Shown here piece after piece: positions 39,601 to 52,905 of a stretch of DNA of 64,000 nucleotides. Each line of letters opens with the position of its first letter. Within the stretch, counting starts at the first letter, position 1. The notes beneath the pieces are model-generated. The model saw nothing but the letters and a program-made list of their open reading frames with translations. It searched no databases and was not told the origin of the DNA. The DNA lies in NCBI RefSeq assembly GCF_040436345.1, contig NC_133223.1:18391113-18455112 (forward strand), written 5' to 3'. Position numbers and translations under genes: made by a program. This stretch comes from Pagrus major (Eukaryota > Chordata > Actinopteri > Spariformes > Sparidae).

Positions 39601-42600
39601 CTAATAGGCGACATCCATGGCAACAACCTTCGCACTTTGGTTAATTCACAGAACAGAGGGGTTGCAGTGGGAGTGGACTTCCATTATAATCTCCATAGGA
39701 TCTTCTGGACAGACACCATTCAGAATAAGGTATTTTTTAAAATCTAATTTCCTTTTTATTTGTACCTATTTACTGCATTGTGTGTCACCATATTAAGAGT
39801 TTACAGGGAGTAGACCAGTTTCTTGTTTGAGGAAGTACTTGAGTCAGACTGGGACTGGCCAGGACGGAATTCTTCCAGTTATCCTTTAAAATATCCGCAA
39901 TGTTGATACTATAATAATGGGATAGCTGTTGGCTCCTTTTCGGCTGGGTCTTAATGAAGGGAAGTAGATGTGGAATGGAATCCAAATGGCCTAATCTTGA
40001 AACCTGTCTGATAGGCTGGTATGATGTTCACATACCAGGGTGCAATTTTTGTAACTGGATCTTGTTGGAAGTAATCATGCTGTATTTGTTTTCAGTGGCA
40101 CTGTCCATCTATATGCATTCTTTGGCCAGCTAAAAAGTCTTTGTTCAGGCCTATGCTTTGGCTCCTCAATGGTTTGAACTGGAGCCACTGGGCTGAAAAG
40201 CGAGGACATATCTGTGACTGGGCATCTGTGTATATCAGCCAACTCTATGGCAGCATGTCAGATTAGATGGAGGGAAAGCAAAAACAGGGCATGTGAATGC
40301 AACCAGAAAGGTTAAACTACCAGGCTATTTCCACATCTTCAGTTTCTCTTTAAACAGGTCAGTTGAAAATCCTGCTTTTTAGACGTCTGGATCTTGTTTC
40401 AAAAGAAGCAGAGCTGCTAAGAGCAGTACCCCCTTAACCAGCTGCATGGTGCCAAGGTTTTCAGTCTGAGAAACTAGTGCCACCATAGTATTGGTTGAGT
40501 GGCAGGTTCAGAAACCCACTTTACAGTCTTCACAAAAGTGTAACAAGAAAACAAAACAAAGGCAAGCTTTTAATAAGCAAAGCTGAATAACAAACAATGG
40601 GGAAATACAGAAAAACTAAAAGGGAACAAGTAGACAAACACAAGGTAACAACTAAAGGCGAAACACGAAGTACAAACCAAAAGTAAAGTACAAATCAATA
40701 GAGAAACCAAAAACCAAAACGAGAAACATACCATACTGGAAACATGAGGAGACACTGGAGACATGAGGAAACACTGAGGACGAAGCTGGGAGCCAAGCAC
40801 GGGGAAAGACAAACCAAGACGGAGGATGACGGATGAAAACGGACACAGGCTAACACAGGCTACGAGCTAACACGAAGGCTAACACAAAGAAGGTTGGGAA
40901 GGCACGGAAACAGGAGCGGGACATCAAAGGATGGGACACGAAGCAACACTGACCAAGACATAGGGAAAACGAAACAATCTGACAAAGACATGAGGGAGAA
41001 CAAAGGCTATATACAGAGACAACACTAATGAGGGGATGAGAAACAGGTGGAGTGAGGAGGGACACGGACAGGTGAGGGAATAAACGGAGAAACACAGGAA
41101 ACAAACCAAACAGACACTGAACCATGACAAGATGCCCACTTTTACTCAGAACAAGGACTGTGGGTTTCCTCTCTTGTCACTTACATTGTAATGTCAGAAA
41201 TCCTGTCTTTCATGAAGCTCTTTGTGGCCAGTATAGAAAGGATGACAGTTACATTGAACAACTATAACAGCACTCAGAGAGCTGCTGAGCGCTGCTAAGG
41301 CCAATAGTCCACTCTTCTCTGATGTGCAAGCTACTATATCTGTCTGGATATATATCCAAAACTATTAGAATTATGTCAAAATATAGTTGTCGTGTCTTGC
41401 AATGTAAACGAAAGTGAAAAATAATTATTGTATCCGGCCCGTGGCTTGGATCCGCTCCAAAATTGAATGGGTTCTTCCTTGTCAAAGGCTGCATCTTTCT
41501 ACTAAGTTTAATGAAAATTGGGCTAGTAGTTTTTCTGTAATCCTGTTGACAAATGGACAAAGAGACAAGTAAACTGAACCGAAAGCATAACCTTGTGGAG
41601 GTCACAATACTTTCAATGTACCTACCAAGAGTAAACCCACTGGTTTGGTTTGTGAACTACGATTTTGAAACTTCGAATTTGGCATTATGGTTGTCGCCAT
41701 CTTGGTTATTCAGAGCCGTGAAGCATACACTGCTTTATCATCTATTTTACTCTAAATAGGACCGTTATTTACAAAATGAAAGTCATGCTGTATTAAAGAA
41801 GACTTGAAACTAGAAATTGAGACCACAAACTCACTAGGAAACTGTTTAACAAGGTAATAAATAAAGTGAGCAGTAGGGTCTTATCCTCAAGCTTCCTAAG
41901 CTTTCCTAAGCTTTCATACAATCAGACTTTTTTTAAAACCAGTGGTTTCGCCCCTGCTGGCAATTAGAAAGAATGCAGTTTTAAGGCATTTCCGTGTAAA
42001 CCTCACTTTCGAGATGCAGAAGCAGTCAGTGGTACCTACAGGCATCTGTATAATGTATTAAGATAAACTTGAAAAACCGTAACATAATCCTTTAATATCT
42101 TTCCTCATATCTAAAGGCACTGACCACCTAAGGACTAATTTCTTGTCAACAATGGTGTCTTTTGTGTACAGGTGTTTTCTGTGGATATGGACGGTTCCAA
42201 CATGCAGGTGGTTTTAAATGTATCAGTTGACTACCCTGAGAACCTGGCAGTGGACTGGGTGAACAATAAACTGTATGTGGTGGAGGCCAGCGTCAACAGG
42301 ATTGACATGGTGGACTTTGATGGAAGTAACCGGGTCACACTCATCACTGAAAACCTCGGAAACCCTAGAGGAGTAGCCGTGGACCCCACTGTCGGGTAAG
42401 CATGTCTCCCAATTTCCATTCATTCATCTAGCTACACACTCCAAAACCACACATACAGTATCTGTCGTGCTCCGTTGGCATGGAATAATGGGGGGTGTGT
42501 GTGAGATTAGCAGATTGCCCTGGGTGGATTAGTGAGGAGCAATGTAAGTGATGACCCTCATTGTAATCCAATAGTATAGTTCAAGGGGGGAGGAGAGCCA

Positions 42601-45600
42601 GGTGGCTGCAGATAAATTGCTTATTGGAAATTAATGTATAGCTCTTTGGTGAGATGCACAGCCACCCACTTTGCGGCATAATGCCAGGGATGCTCGACTT
42701 AATTAACAAGAGGGAAGTCTCCTATAGTGAATACATGTAATGTTAATTCCCAGCTGGACATGGCAGTCCTCATGTAATGATCCCACCGGCAGATTAAACA
42801 TTTAACCTCCTTTCACAGGTATATGTTCTTCTCAGATTGGGAGGCGGTGAATGGACAACCAGGCCTGGAGCGGGCCTTCATGGATGGCACCAACCGTTAT
42901 GGGATCATTGGGAGTAAACTGGGCTGGCCAGCTGGTATCACACTGGACATCGAGGCCAAGCGCATCTACTGGGTTGACAGTCGCTATGACTACATTGAAA
43001 CTGCAACATACGACGGCCTTCATAGGTATATATGTCAGATGTTATTCCTCAAAAATAGCACAACATTTTAGGTGACTTTACAACAAAAATAATCTCGAAG
43101 AATACTGTGAGAGTTTTACATCCCAACAAATCAATGTCCTCAATATTTTTTTTTTGATAGAAAAACAGTGGTCCATGGAGGTGCTGCAGTCCCACACCCA
43201 TTTGGTATCAGTCTGTTTGAGCACAACGTCTATTTCACGGACTGGACCAAGATGGCTGTGATGAAAGCCAACAAGTTCACAGACGGCAGCCCTCAAGTTG
43301 TTTATAATACATCTCAGACTCCACACGGAGTAGCAGTCATACATCAGCTCAAACAGCCATATGGTAAGCCCTTCAGTGAGCTAGATCTTCCTTTACAGAA
43401 TGGTCCTGATGTAGCTCATGTTTCTAACTGTTCCTCCTTCAGTATGGTGTTAATTTACCAACATTTTCTGCCATGTAACTCTAGTGTTTCTAAAGGAAAA
43501 GGTTTACAAAGCTTTTCATTTCAACATTGCTAGTAAACAGTAATTTTTCTTTCGTTTTTGTCTCAAGTACCAAACCCTTGTGGCGTAGACAGAGGTGGAT
43601 GTGAACAAATCTGTGTTCTGAGTCATCGCAGTGACAATGGAGGACTGGGTTATCGCTGCAAATGTCGCATGGGATACGACCTTCATGCCGATGGAAAGCG
43701 TTGTTTTGGTAAGAGAAAAATTCCCCTTACAACTTTAGTGATTTGTTTCCTGATTCAATTTCAGTATGTTTCCTGGTTTTAAGTGAAGATTATACTCAAC
43801 ACCCTGAAGTTGTAAAGGTTCACCTGAAACTCACCTGGTCAGCAACCCACGGTGGTTTGACCCTTTCTTTTGTGTTATGATGTTTTTGTGAAACTGAATA
43901 TCTTGATTCATGTTGTTTTCTAATTTCCCATCTTCAGCTGTAAGGCAGTTTCTGTTGTTCTCGAGCCAACTGGCCGTGAGGGGGATCCCATTTAATCTTT
44001 CGTCTCAGGAAGACATCATCCTTCCCGTCACTGGAACGCCTTCCTACTTTGTTGGGGTGGATTTTAGTGCTGAAGATGACGCCATCTTCTTCTCAGATAC
44101 AGTTAAAGACATCATCTATAAACAAAAAGTGGATGGGACTGGTGAGCATCTTGTTGGCTGCCCAAGCTGAACTGAATATCCTAATTAATGTACACATTGA
44201 CAGCATAACAATAGCATAATAATACAAGGAAAGACATGATGTCTATCATCAGTATGAGAAACTATCAGCAGCTAATGTGTTTTCTGTGTTTTCTCTGTGC
44301 TTACATCCTTGGATAATTTCTTTCCGCGCAGAGAGCTCTACCATGTGATTCGGCCAGGCTTATACAGGGAGTTAAGGGAGTGCCTGATGGGGCCGACTGG
44401 TACTATGGGGGAGGGACAGGACAGGAGTATGGACAGTGGAAAATGGATCATATATTCAACCTACATTCAAACTAATGACCTAAAAAATGAGTATGACAGT
44501 CTAATGAACAATGCTTTACTTTGCAGTTTTGATATTTAATTTCAAAACTGTGGAAGGTTACTAATGTGATAATCCATGAGCAGTCAAAACACACACACAC
44601 AAAAAAAAGAAACACCACTGCTCTGATCAGTGATGTTGTTTTTGGAGCTGCTCTAGTTTTTTCTGTCCGGTCCGCACGGGGAAAATGCAAGCTGACAGCC
44701 TATTTATTTAAATGTGTTCCTCTTTCATGTCTGTGTTAAACGGTAGTCTGACTACTTTGATGTGCACAGGCAGGGAGGTGCTGGCAGCCAATCGAGTGGA
44801 TGGAGTGGAGGACCTGGCTTACGACTGGATTTCAAAGAACCTCTACTGGACCGACCCGCGATACAGGAGCATATCTGTCATGAAGCTAGCTGATAAGTCG
44901 AGGAGAGCCATTGTACAGAACCTCAACAACCCCAGGGCCATCGTGGTGCATCCCCTCATTGGGTAAATTAGAGATGACCATTGGATTTGTAGCTTTGTCT
45001 GCTTTTAAGAAAAGGGAAATTTCTGCGTGTATGTCTGGTACCACACCTTAAGATATGCTCACCCATTCAGAAATGTCCTCAAATTAAGCCCCCACCTGAT
45101 AAAATGAATCCTTATTTAGAACACGCTGTTATTTCCAATAGCCTCAAAGTCATAAGGCCTCTGTGTCCAATGGCTGAGATTAGTTCAGCCTGAAGGGCAG
45201 TATTGTAGCGAACACTAAGAAGTTGGCTTAAACAGAAAAGCTCTATAATGTGGAAGTATCAAAATAAAATCAAAATAAAAAAGGGTGTTGGTATAGTATT
45301 CAAAGTAGGTACATTTTTTAATGTAATATAACCTTGTTATAACATGTATTGATGCTCCTTGTTTATTTTCCTCAGGTATATTTTTTGGACCGACTGGTAC
45401 CGGCCAGCGAAGATTATGAGGGCTTGGGGTGACGGGTCACATGCCCTGTCTATTGTAAACACTACTCTTGGCTGGCCAAATGGCTTAGCTATTGACTGGA
45501 GGTGAGTCAATACCTACGTGGCTAAAATAACACTCCCACAGTACACCATTTAATTTCATTACACTGAAGATTGATGTAATTTTTCATTGTTTTACCCAGA

Positions 45601-48600
45601 AATTATGGTTGCCATATTAATGATTCTTTTCTGATGGTTCTCCTGACAGCACTTGTGACTTCTTTCAAACTCTTTCTCTGCTTTTATCTGCACCCAGCTC
45701 AATGCGTCTGTATTGGGTGGATGCCTTCTTTGACAAAATAGAGCACAGCAACTTTGATGGACAGAACAGGATTTCTTTGGACCGCATTACCCAGATCTCC
45801 CATCCATTTGGTCTCACCATTTTTGAAGGTAATAGTTCCTTACATAAATAAAAACTTCAATTACAGGATCAAATATCTGAACTAAAGACCATAAAGAAGG
45901 AATTTATTTCCCTGTCCGCAACTTCAATTGTGGTTTGTCAATCTTGCCTCTTATGATGCTCATGTCAGAAGAGCAGAAATTACCAGTGGGTGTTGACAGA
46001 CAAAGTAACTGAGGTTATGGTCTGTTGCTCCTGTCCCTTGAAGGCTATGCATATTTTACTGACTGGCGCTTGGGTGGCATTGTACGTGTGCGCAAGACCG
46101 ATGGTGGGGAGATGGTCATTATCAGAAGAGGAATCAGCCACATCATGCATGTCAAGTCTTTCAACTCCAACTCTCAGATTGGTCAGTAGCTTTATTTACT
46201 GCTCTTCTCACTCCACTATTCATGCATAGCTGAGGCTCGAACCTGTCAGTCATACTCCTTTGTAATTACCCTCCACTCTCCTTCTCAGGTTCCAACCTCT
46301 GCAACAGGCAAACAAATCCTAATGGAGACTGCAGCCACTTCTGTTTCCCAGCCCCAGACTCACGGAGGGTGTGTGGCTGTCCGTATGGCATGAAGCTGTT
46401 GCCCAACCAGCAGACGTGTGTGGACGACCCTTCCAACGAGCCCCCCACACTGCAGTGTGGAGCCAACTCCTTCTCCTGTGGCAACGGCAAATGTGTCCCA
46501 AACAGCTACAGATGCGATGGTGTTGACGACTGCCATGACAACAGTGACGAGCTCAACTGTGGAATTAACAGTAATGCTTTTTTTTGTGTTTGTAAATCCA
46601 GTTTATTATACTGGCCTGGCCTGACCAGACCAGAATAAAGAAATGATTCATGCCCCTGGGGGTTCTTAAATTCAGTTAGATATAATGATATCAAATCAAG
46701 TTCATCTTCTCTTTTTTCAGACACCACTTGCTCTCCCTCTGCTTTCACCTGTTCCAATAAGCGCTGCGTGCCTGCAGGATGGCGCTGTGATGGGCACAAT
46801 GACTGTTTTGATAACAGCGATGAGATTAACTGCCCTACAAGGGTACCTGGAACGTGCCCTGCCAATCAGTTCACCTGCTCCAACCACCGCTGCATTCCAC
46901 ATACCTGGCGTTGTGACACTGACAATGACTGTGGAGATAGTTCAGATGAAGCTGACTGCCGTGAGTATCTCTATAGAGTCTATTAACTTAAAATTAGGAT
47001 TTACTATGTGACTTGTTTTGTTAATTTAAACATCGCTGATTTTTTTTTATATGCCTAAACAAACTAAATAAACAAACTATTTGTTTTCATGACTGAATAA
47101 ACTGAATAAACAAACTGACCTTAAAGGACAACACAATTTCATACTGTTTTACTTTGTTTATATGTGGCGGACCCTGCCACCTTTCTAGCTTCAAACAGTG
47201 TTCTGGGGACCTTATTTTCCTCTGAGAACAGCTTGTTTATTCAGTTACGTAAAAAAAAAAAAACGATTCTGAATCTGTTTAATTACCTCATTGATATTGT
47301 AACTTTTAAAATTCTAAGTTTGAATTTCTTGTCTAAAACTACATAGAGCTCCTTTAAGTTTCAGCATCAGACAATGTACACATGTGCACCTATGTCAGGT
47401 CCCCTGTTAGGAAAATGGGTTACTCAAAAAACTATTTATGGCTTTAAGCTACACTTGGTAAACTACTGACAGAAGCACTGTTTTTGTTCCTCTAAAAAAT
47501 GTAAAGGATTTTAAACGAAGACTATATGTACAGTATTGTACGTTTTGTCCAGGAAAGGGTAGGAGATTATCTCACAGACTCATATTGTTGTTTAACAATT
47601 TGTGTTGACAGATCTGTTAAGCACATGCTATCCAGGACAGTTTAAGTGTCCAGACCACCGCTGCATAGACCCCAACTTTGTCTGTGATGGGGACAGGGAC
47701 TGCGTGGATGGCGCGGATGAGCAGGGATGCAGTGAGTACCTTACCTACAGTATATTGTATTTATAAAACTAACAAAATTATTTGCTGATCAGATTTATTT
47801 GAGTCCTATGATTGTTAACGTGCCTTAGCCCATTCACTTTGAGATATTGTGAATTCGGACCTCTATTGCCTCTCTCTCCAAAATGAATTAACTCATTTTC
47901 ATTCATGCATTTGCTACGTCCAGTTTGTACCGGCTAAACATGTTCAAAAAGTTGCAGAGGTCAATTGAATGCGCTGTAAAATTCAACAAGCATGTGCTAA
48001 GCCTCTTAGTTTATTTATCACATTAGCGGCGTTGCACAACAGTTGAGCTCGGCATGCATACAAAACTGTAGAAATATGGAATATCAGGTTTAACATACTC
48101 AACTGGATTTTTTCAGTCTACAACTGCACTGTGAATGAGTTCAAGTGCTCCAGTGGTCACCAGTGTATCAACTCCTATTACCGATGTGATGGAGTCTTTG
48201 ATTGCAGTGATCGCTCAGATGAGCAAGCCTGTCGTAAGTATCTAAATACTGGTTATATTACTTAAGTATTACTCAGTTGGACGGCAACATATTCTGATTT
48301 TCCCTAGTTTTGGACTGTACTAACATGCTGTTTGCTGTGTTTTCTGATGTTTCCCAGCTACAAGGCCTCCAGGGATGTGCCACCATGAAAGTGAGTTCCA
48401 GTGCCAATCAGACGGCAGCTGTGTCCCATCAACCTGGGAATGTGATGGCCATCCAGACTGTGAGGATGGCAGCGACGAACATCACGCCTGCCCACCTCGC
48501 ACCTGTCCCTCCTCAATGTTCCGCTGTGACAACGGGAACTGCGTGTTACGCAGCTGGATTTGCGACGGAGACAACGACTGCAGGGACATGAGCGATGAAA

Positions 48601-51600
48601 GAGACTGTCCCACGCCGCCTTTCAGATGTCCCAGCTGGCAGTGGCAGTGCCCCGGCCACAGTGTGTGCATCAACCTCACCACGGTGTGTGACAACACTCC
48701 TGACTGCCCCAATGGTGCTGACGAGTCTCCTCTCTGCAGTAAGTCTGATCTCTGCTTTCCTTCTCAGCCTGCAACATGCTCTCGGTCTATCAGAAAGATT
48801 TGATTGTTTTATTACATTATCGATGTTTGCTGCCCTTCTCAAATTCAATTTCGTTTTGATATCACATGATGACACAGGATCAAACCCTGACTTGATTTGA
48901 TTTTATTTGACATTCTTCTTCTACTGGTATTCTGTAAACAAGGGGGACTTCACTTTATGTGTTGAATAGTATCTGTTTGTCTTTGGATTCTTGTGTTAAA
49001 ATCATGCATGTGTGTGATTTGAGTGGTATTAACCTGAAAATGATCTGTGATTTTCCTTTCTTGCCTTTTTTCACTGCTTTCAGACGAGCCTTTGCCAGGT
49101 AGGAACAAACTCTCAATCATTGGTAGAAATGCTGCAAGTAGTTTTGATTCAATTTCAACAAACAAAGCCTCTTTATTAATTATTCTGATATTTATAGATT
49201 AGTTGTAAAACACGATCAATGAAAATTTTGTGTAGCTCTGGCTCAGAGTAGCACTTCTAAAGACTCTAACTGAAGTAGTTAGTGCTTTGTTGTCCTTTAA
49301 TTAACTTTAGAGGATGTATATTAATTGCATACACATTTTGTATCTGTGTTGTGTGAACTGTCATTTCCTTGGTCTGATTTCTATTTCCCTGCTTTCCTCT
49401 CAGATCAGGAGAGCTGTTCCGACAACAACGCTGGCTGCACCCACGGTTGTATCCAAGGGCCGTTTGGGGCCCAGTGCACATGCCCTGTGGGTTATCAACT
49501 GAGCAATGACTCCAAGACATGTGAGGATGTAGATGAGTGTAATCCTCCCGGACTATGCAGCCAGCACTGCTTTAATGAGAGAGGCTCTTTCCGCTGCCAC
49601 TGCCAGGATGGTTACACTCTTGAAGCAGACCAGCGTACCTGCAAGGCCTCAGGTGAGGAGGGACATGATTTAAAACTTTTGTGCATGGAACATACTGCTC
49701 CCCTGGTAGTTGTAAATAAAAACCTTTAATTTCATTGCGCAGCAAAATAGGAAATAGGCCAATTATCAGTCCCACAGTAATTTCGTTGTCATGATGATTG
49801 GCCTTTACAGCACATATCTCAGTTTTTTCCCAGTGTGCTGGCAGGAATGGGCTATGATAACGGGGGAGCTCGGCCCCCAGACTGCGAGACTGACACACGG
49901 CCTTTCTTCTCCCTTGTCTCTCCTTGCTGCTCTGATTTCTTTAGATAAGACAAATAACATATATGTCACTCACTGGCCATCCCTGGTGTAATTAGGACAT
50001 AATCAACCAACAAAGGGCTGTTTATGGGGAGCGTGCCTGACATGAGCTCCTCTTCCACACAGATAACCCTGCTGAAAGGCCTTGCAATACAATAGGTCAT
50101 TATTTGGACAAAAGTGCATTCCCCAAGGATGGCCATTTGAGTAGGGTCCATTTAACAGACCTGTGGTAGAGTTTTGGTAGACATGCAAAAGCTGATAAGT
50201 GCTCCTATTATCATGAGAATGGACGTGAAAAATAGGTAACAGAGATTTGATGTCTGTTTACAGATTCCCGTCAGGCGTTCTTGCTAGTGGCCAGTCGAAA
50301 TCAGATTGTGCAAGATGACATAACCGCTCAGCCCAACGTGGTTCGCTCACTGGTCCGAGACGGACGCAACATCGTGGCCCTAGATTTTGACTCGGTCACT
50401 GACCGTGTGTACTGGTCCGACACAAGCCAGGACAGAATCTGGAGTGCGAACAAAAATGGCAGCGACAGGACTGTGGTGAGTTTGTGTGTTCCCTTTTTGT
50501 CACCACAGACATATGCACTAAAACTTTGTTTTATACATGTATTTTCATTTTCACCAAGAATGAGTCTCTTTTGGACAGATATTTGACAGTGGAGTGACTG
50601 TAACAGAGAGCCTTGCTGTGGACTGGGTGGGCAGGAACCTTTACTGGACTGACTACGTCTTGGAGACTATTGAAGTGTCTAAACTGGATGGCACCCACCG
50701 CACTGTATTGGTCAGTGAAAATGTCACCAACCCTCGAGGCCTGGTGCTGGACCCAAGGGAGAGGTTAGTGACTAACAGAGAAACATGTTTGCTTTAAATC
50801 TGTGTGTATCTGGGAATGATTAGCATATTATGGTCTCTGCTTTTCAGTGTTAAACAAGACATTTGTTTTGCAGTGCTCACCTGATGTTCTGGACCGACTG
50901 GGGTAGGAACCCCCGCATTGAGAGGGCCAGCATGGATGGAAAATTGAGGACTGTGATCATAAGCAACAAGCTGTACTGGCCAAATGGTCTAACCATAGAC
51001 TATCCAAACAATTTGTTGTACTTTGCTGACGCCTACTTGGATTTCATTGACTACTGCGATTATAACGGAAACAACAGGAAACAAGTTCTGGCCAGTGACC
51101 TGGTGAGTGTATGAGGCTGAAGACCTTATTCTGATGATACATTTTCTGAATGATCTGTAGACATCTTATTCATCTCAAAGTGAACAGAGCACATTCAGTT
51201 TCCTTTTGAATAGTATGTGTAAGACATACGTTTTTTTCCTTTTGCTACTCTCTATGAAAAGGTACTGCAACATCCCCACGCAATTACCATTTTTGAGGAT
51301 TTTGTGTATTGGACCGACAGATACATCAACCGTGTGATGCGAGCCCATAAGTGGCATGGGGAGAACCAGACAGTGATGCTGTTCAACCTCCCTCAGCCCA
51401 TGGGTCTGGCGGCAGTACACCCAGCCAGGCAGCCAGCAGGTATGACAAAGAGAAACTACATTAATGCAGGTCCATTGTTAATTTAAATACATTTAGGAAT
51501 GGAGAACCTATGAAGCTTACTCTGTTGACTCTTGTTTGCATGTGTGGGCTGACAATTTCTAGGTGAAAATCACTGCTTGAGGAGTCCCTGCACTAATATC

Positions 51601-52874
51601 TGCCTGCTTTCTGCTGTGGGACCGAGGTACTACTCGTGTGCCTGCCCCTCAGGCTGGACACTGGCAGCAGACCAGATCACCTGCACCAGAGGTATGCTTC
51701 CTGCCAAATGGAGGAAAACACTCATCACTCAGTTTGATGAAAAAGGAAGTCAGGTCAGATGCAGCTGATAAGATGCACTCAGGTATTCATCTTAGAGCAA
51801 AGAGCAAACCTGGTATTGTAGAAATGGTGTTTTTTGCACGTTTAATTTGCAGCCATCTCGATGTTGATGAGAAGAGAAATCTTTGAAAACACTGACCTCG
51901 TGTGTTATAAATCGATCCAGGTGCTTGTCAACAGTCTCCCATTTAGATTCTCGTGTAAACTGCTATTGCAGTTATAAATATTAAGAATCATATAAGCATG
52001 TCTTTCAAGGTCTCAAGAAGACAAGGGACCTTTAATTCAGAGTCCAAGGAGTCCCCCTTAGGTCAGCAGCTTAACTCATCTCAGGTTTCAGCCCATTCAA
52101 GCCAAGCAGAACACAGTCTCCCCCTGAGGCCAATGATTATCCAAGAATGAAAATGCCCCACAACCATTCATCGATTCTAATCTCTGATGACAAAGCAAAT
52201 CAGATTGTGGAAACAACTTTCACCAGGCAATCCTCTTTTTAGATAAAGGCCTGTTAGCTCAGGATCCCTATTTTGCAACAGGAATGGTACACTGACAGCA
52301 ACTTTAAGTTTTGGATTACCATGGAGCTAAATCCTCATCCAGGAAACATGCTTTCCTAGAGTTAGTTTTGCAACATTTAAATTACTGAGAAATTCACAGG
52401 ACGAGCAGTTTGTAAATGTATTCCTAGTCACTGTTTATTGACTGCTTTTGCATTATTGTTTTTTTTTTTTTTTTTTTTTAGTTGAGGATCCTTTCCTGGT
52501 GGTTGTGAGAGACAGCATCATCTATGGCATTTCACTGAACCCAGATGAGAAGAGTAATGATGCTATGGTCCCTGTTGCTGGGCTTCAGAATGGCTATGAT
52601 GTTGACTTTGATGACAATGAACAGACCATCTACTGGGTGGAGCACCCGGTAAGTTACTGTCGAAAGACACTATTTTAAGTGTCCTATAACAGTAAGAAGG
52701 GTACCTGTGCTGTGCAGAGATGCAATGCAACAAGGTTTAGTATATTTTTGATATTTCACTAATATTTAATGATTAACCTGGGCCCAGTATGTGACCCTGA
52801 CCCGAGGAACCCACTGGTTGTACTATTAATTTTTTATGAGCAATCTCTGACTTTCCTTTGAGATTAATAAAGTT

Positions 52875-52905
<31 letters not shown>

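Noticed and set aside
40570..41139. Minus-strand frames rich in Phe, Leu, Val and Ser that look like multi-span membrane proteins.
   Set aside because: They are a by-product of the purine-rich repeat on the plus strand. There is no start context, no splice partners, and the reading frames overlap each other.
44297..44539. An 80-codon frame between lrp2 exons 16 and 17.
   Set aside because: The flanking exons join directly (DGTG then GREVLAAN), as in other LRP2 proteins, so no coding exon is missing, and the peptide has no Cys or YWTD pattern.
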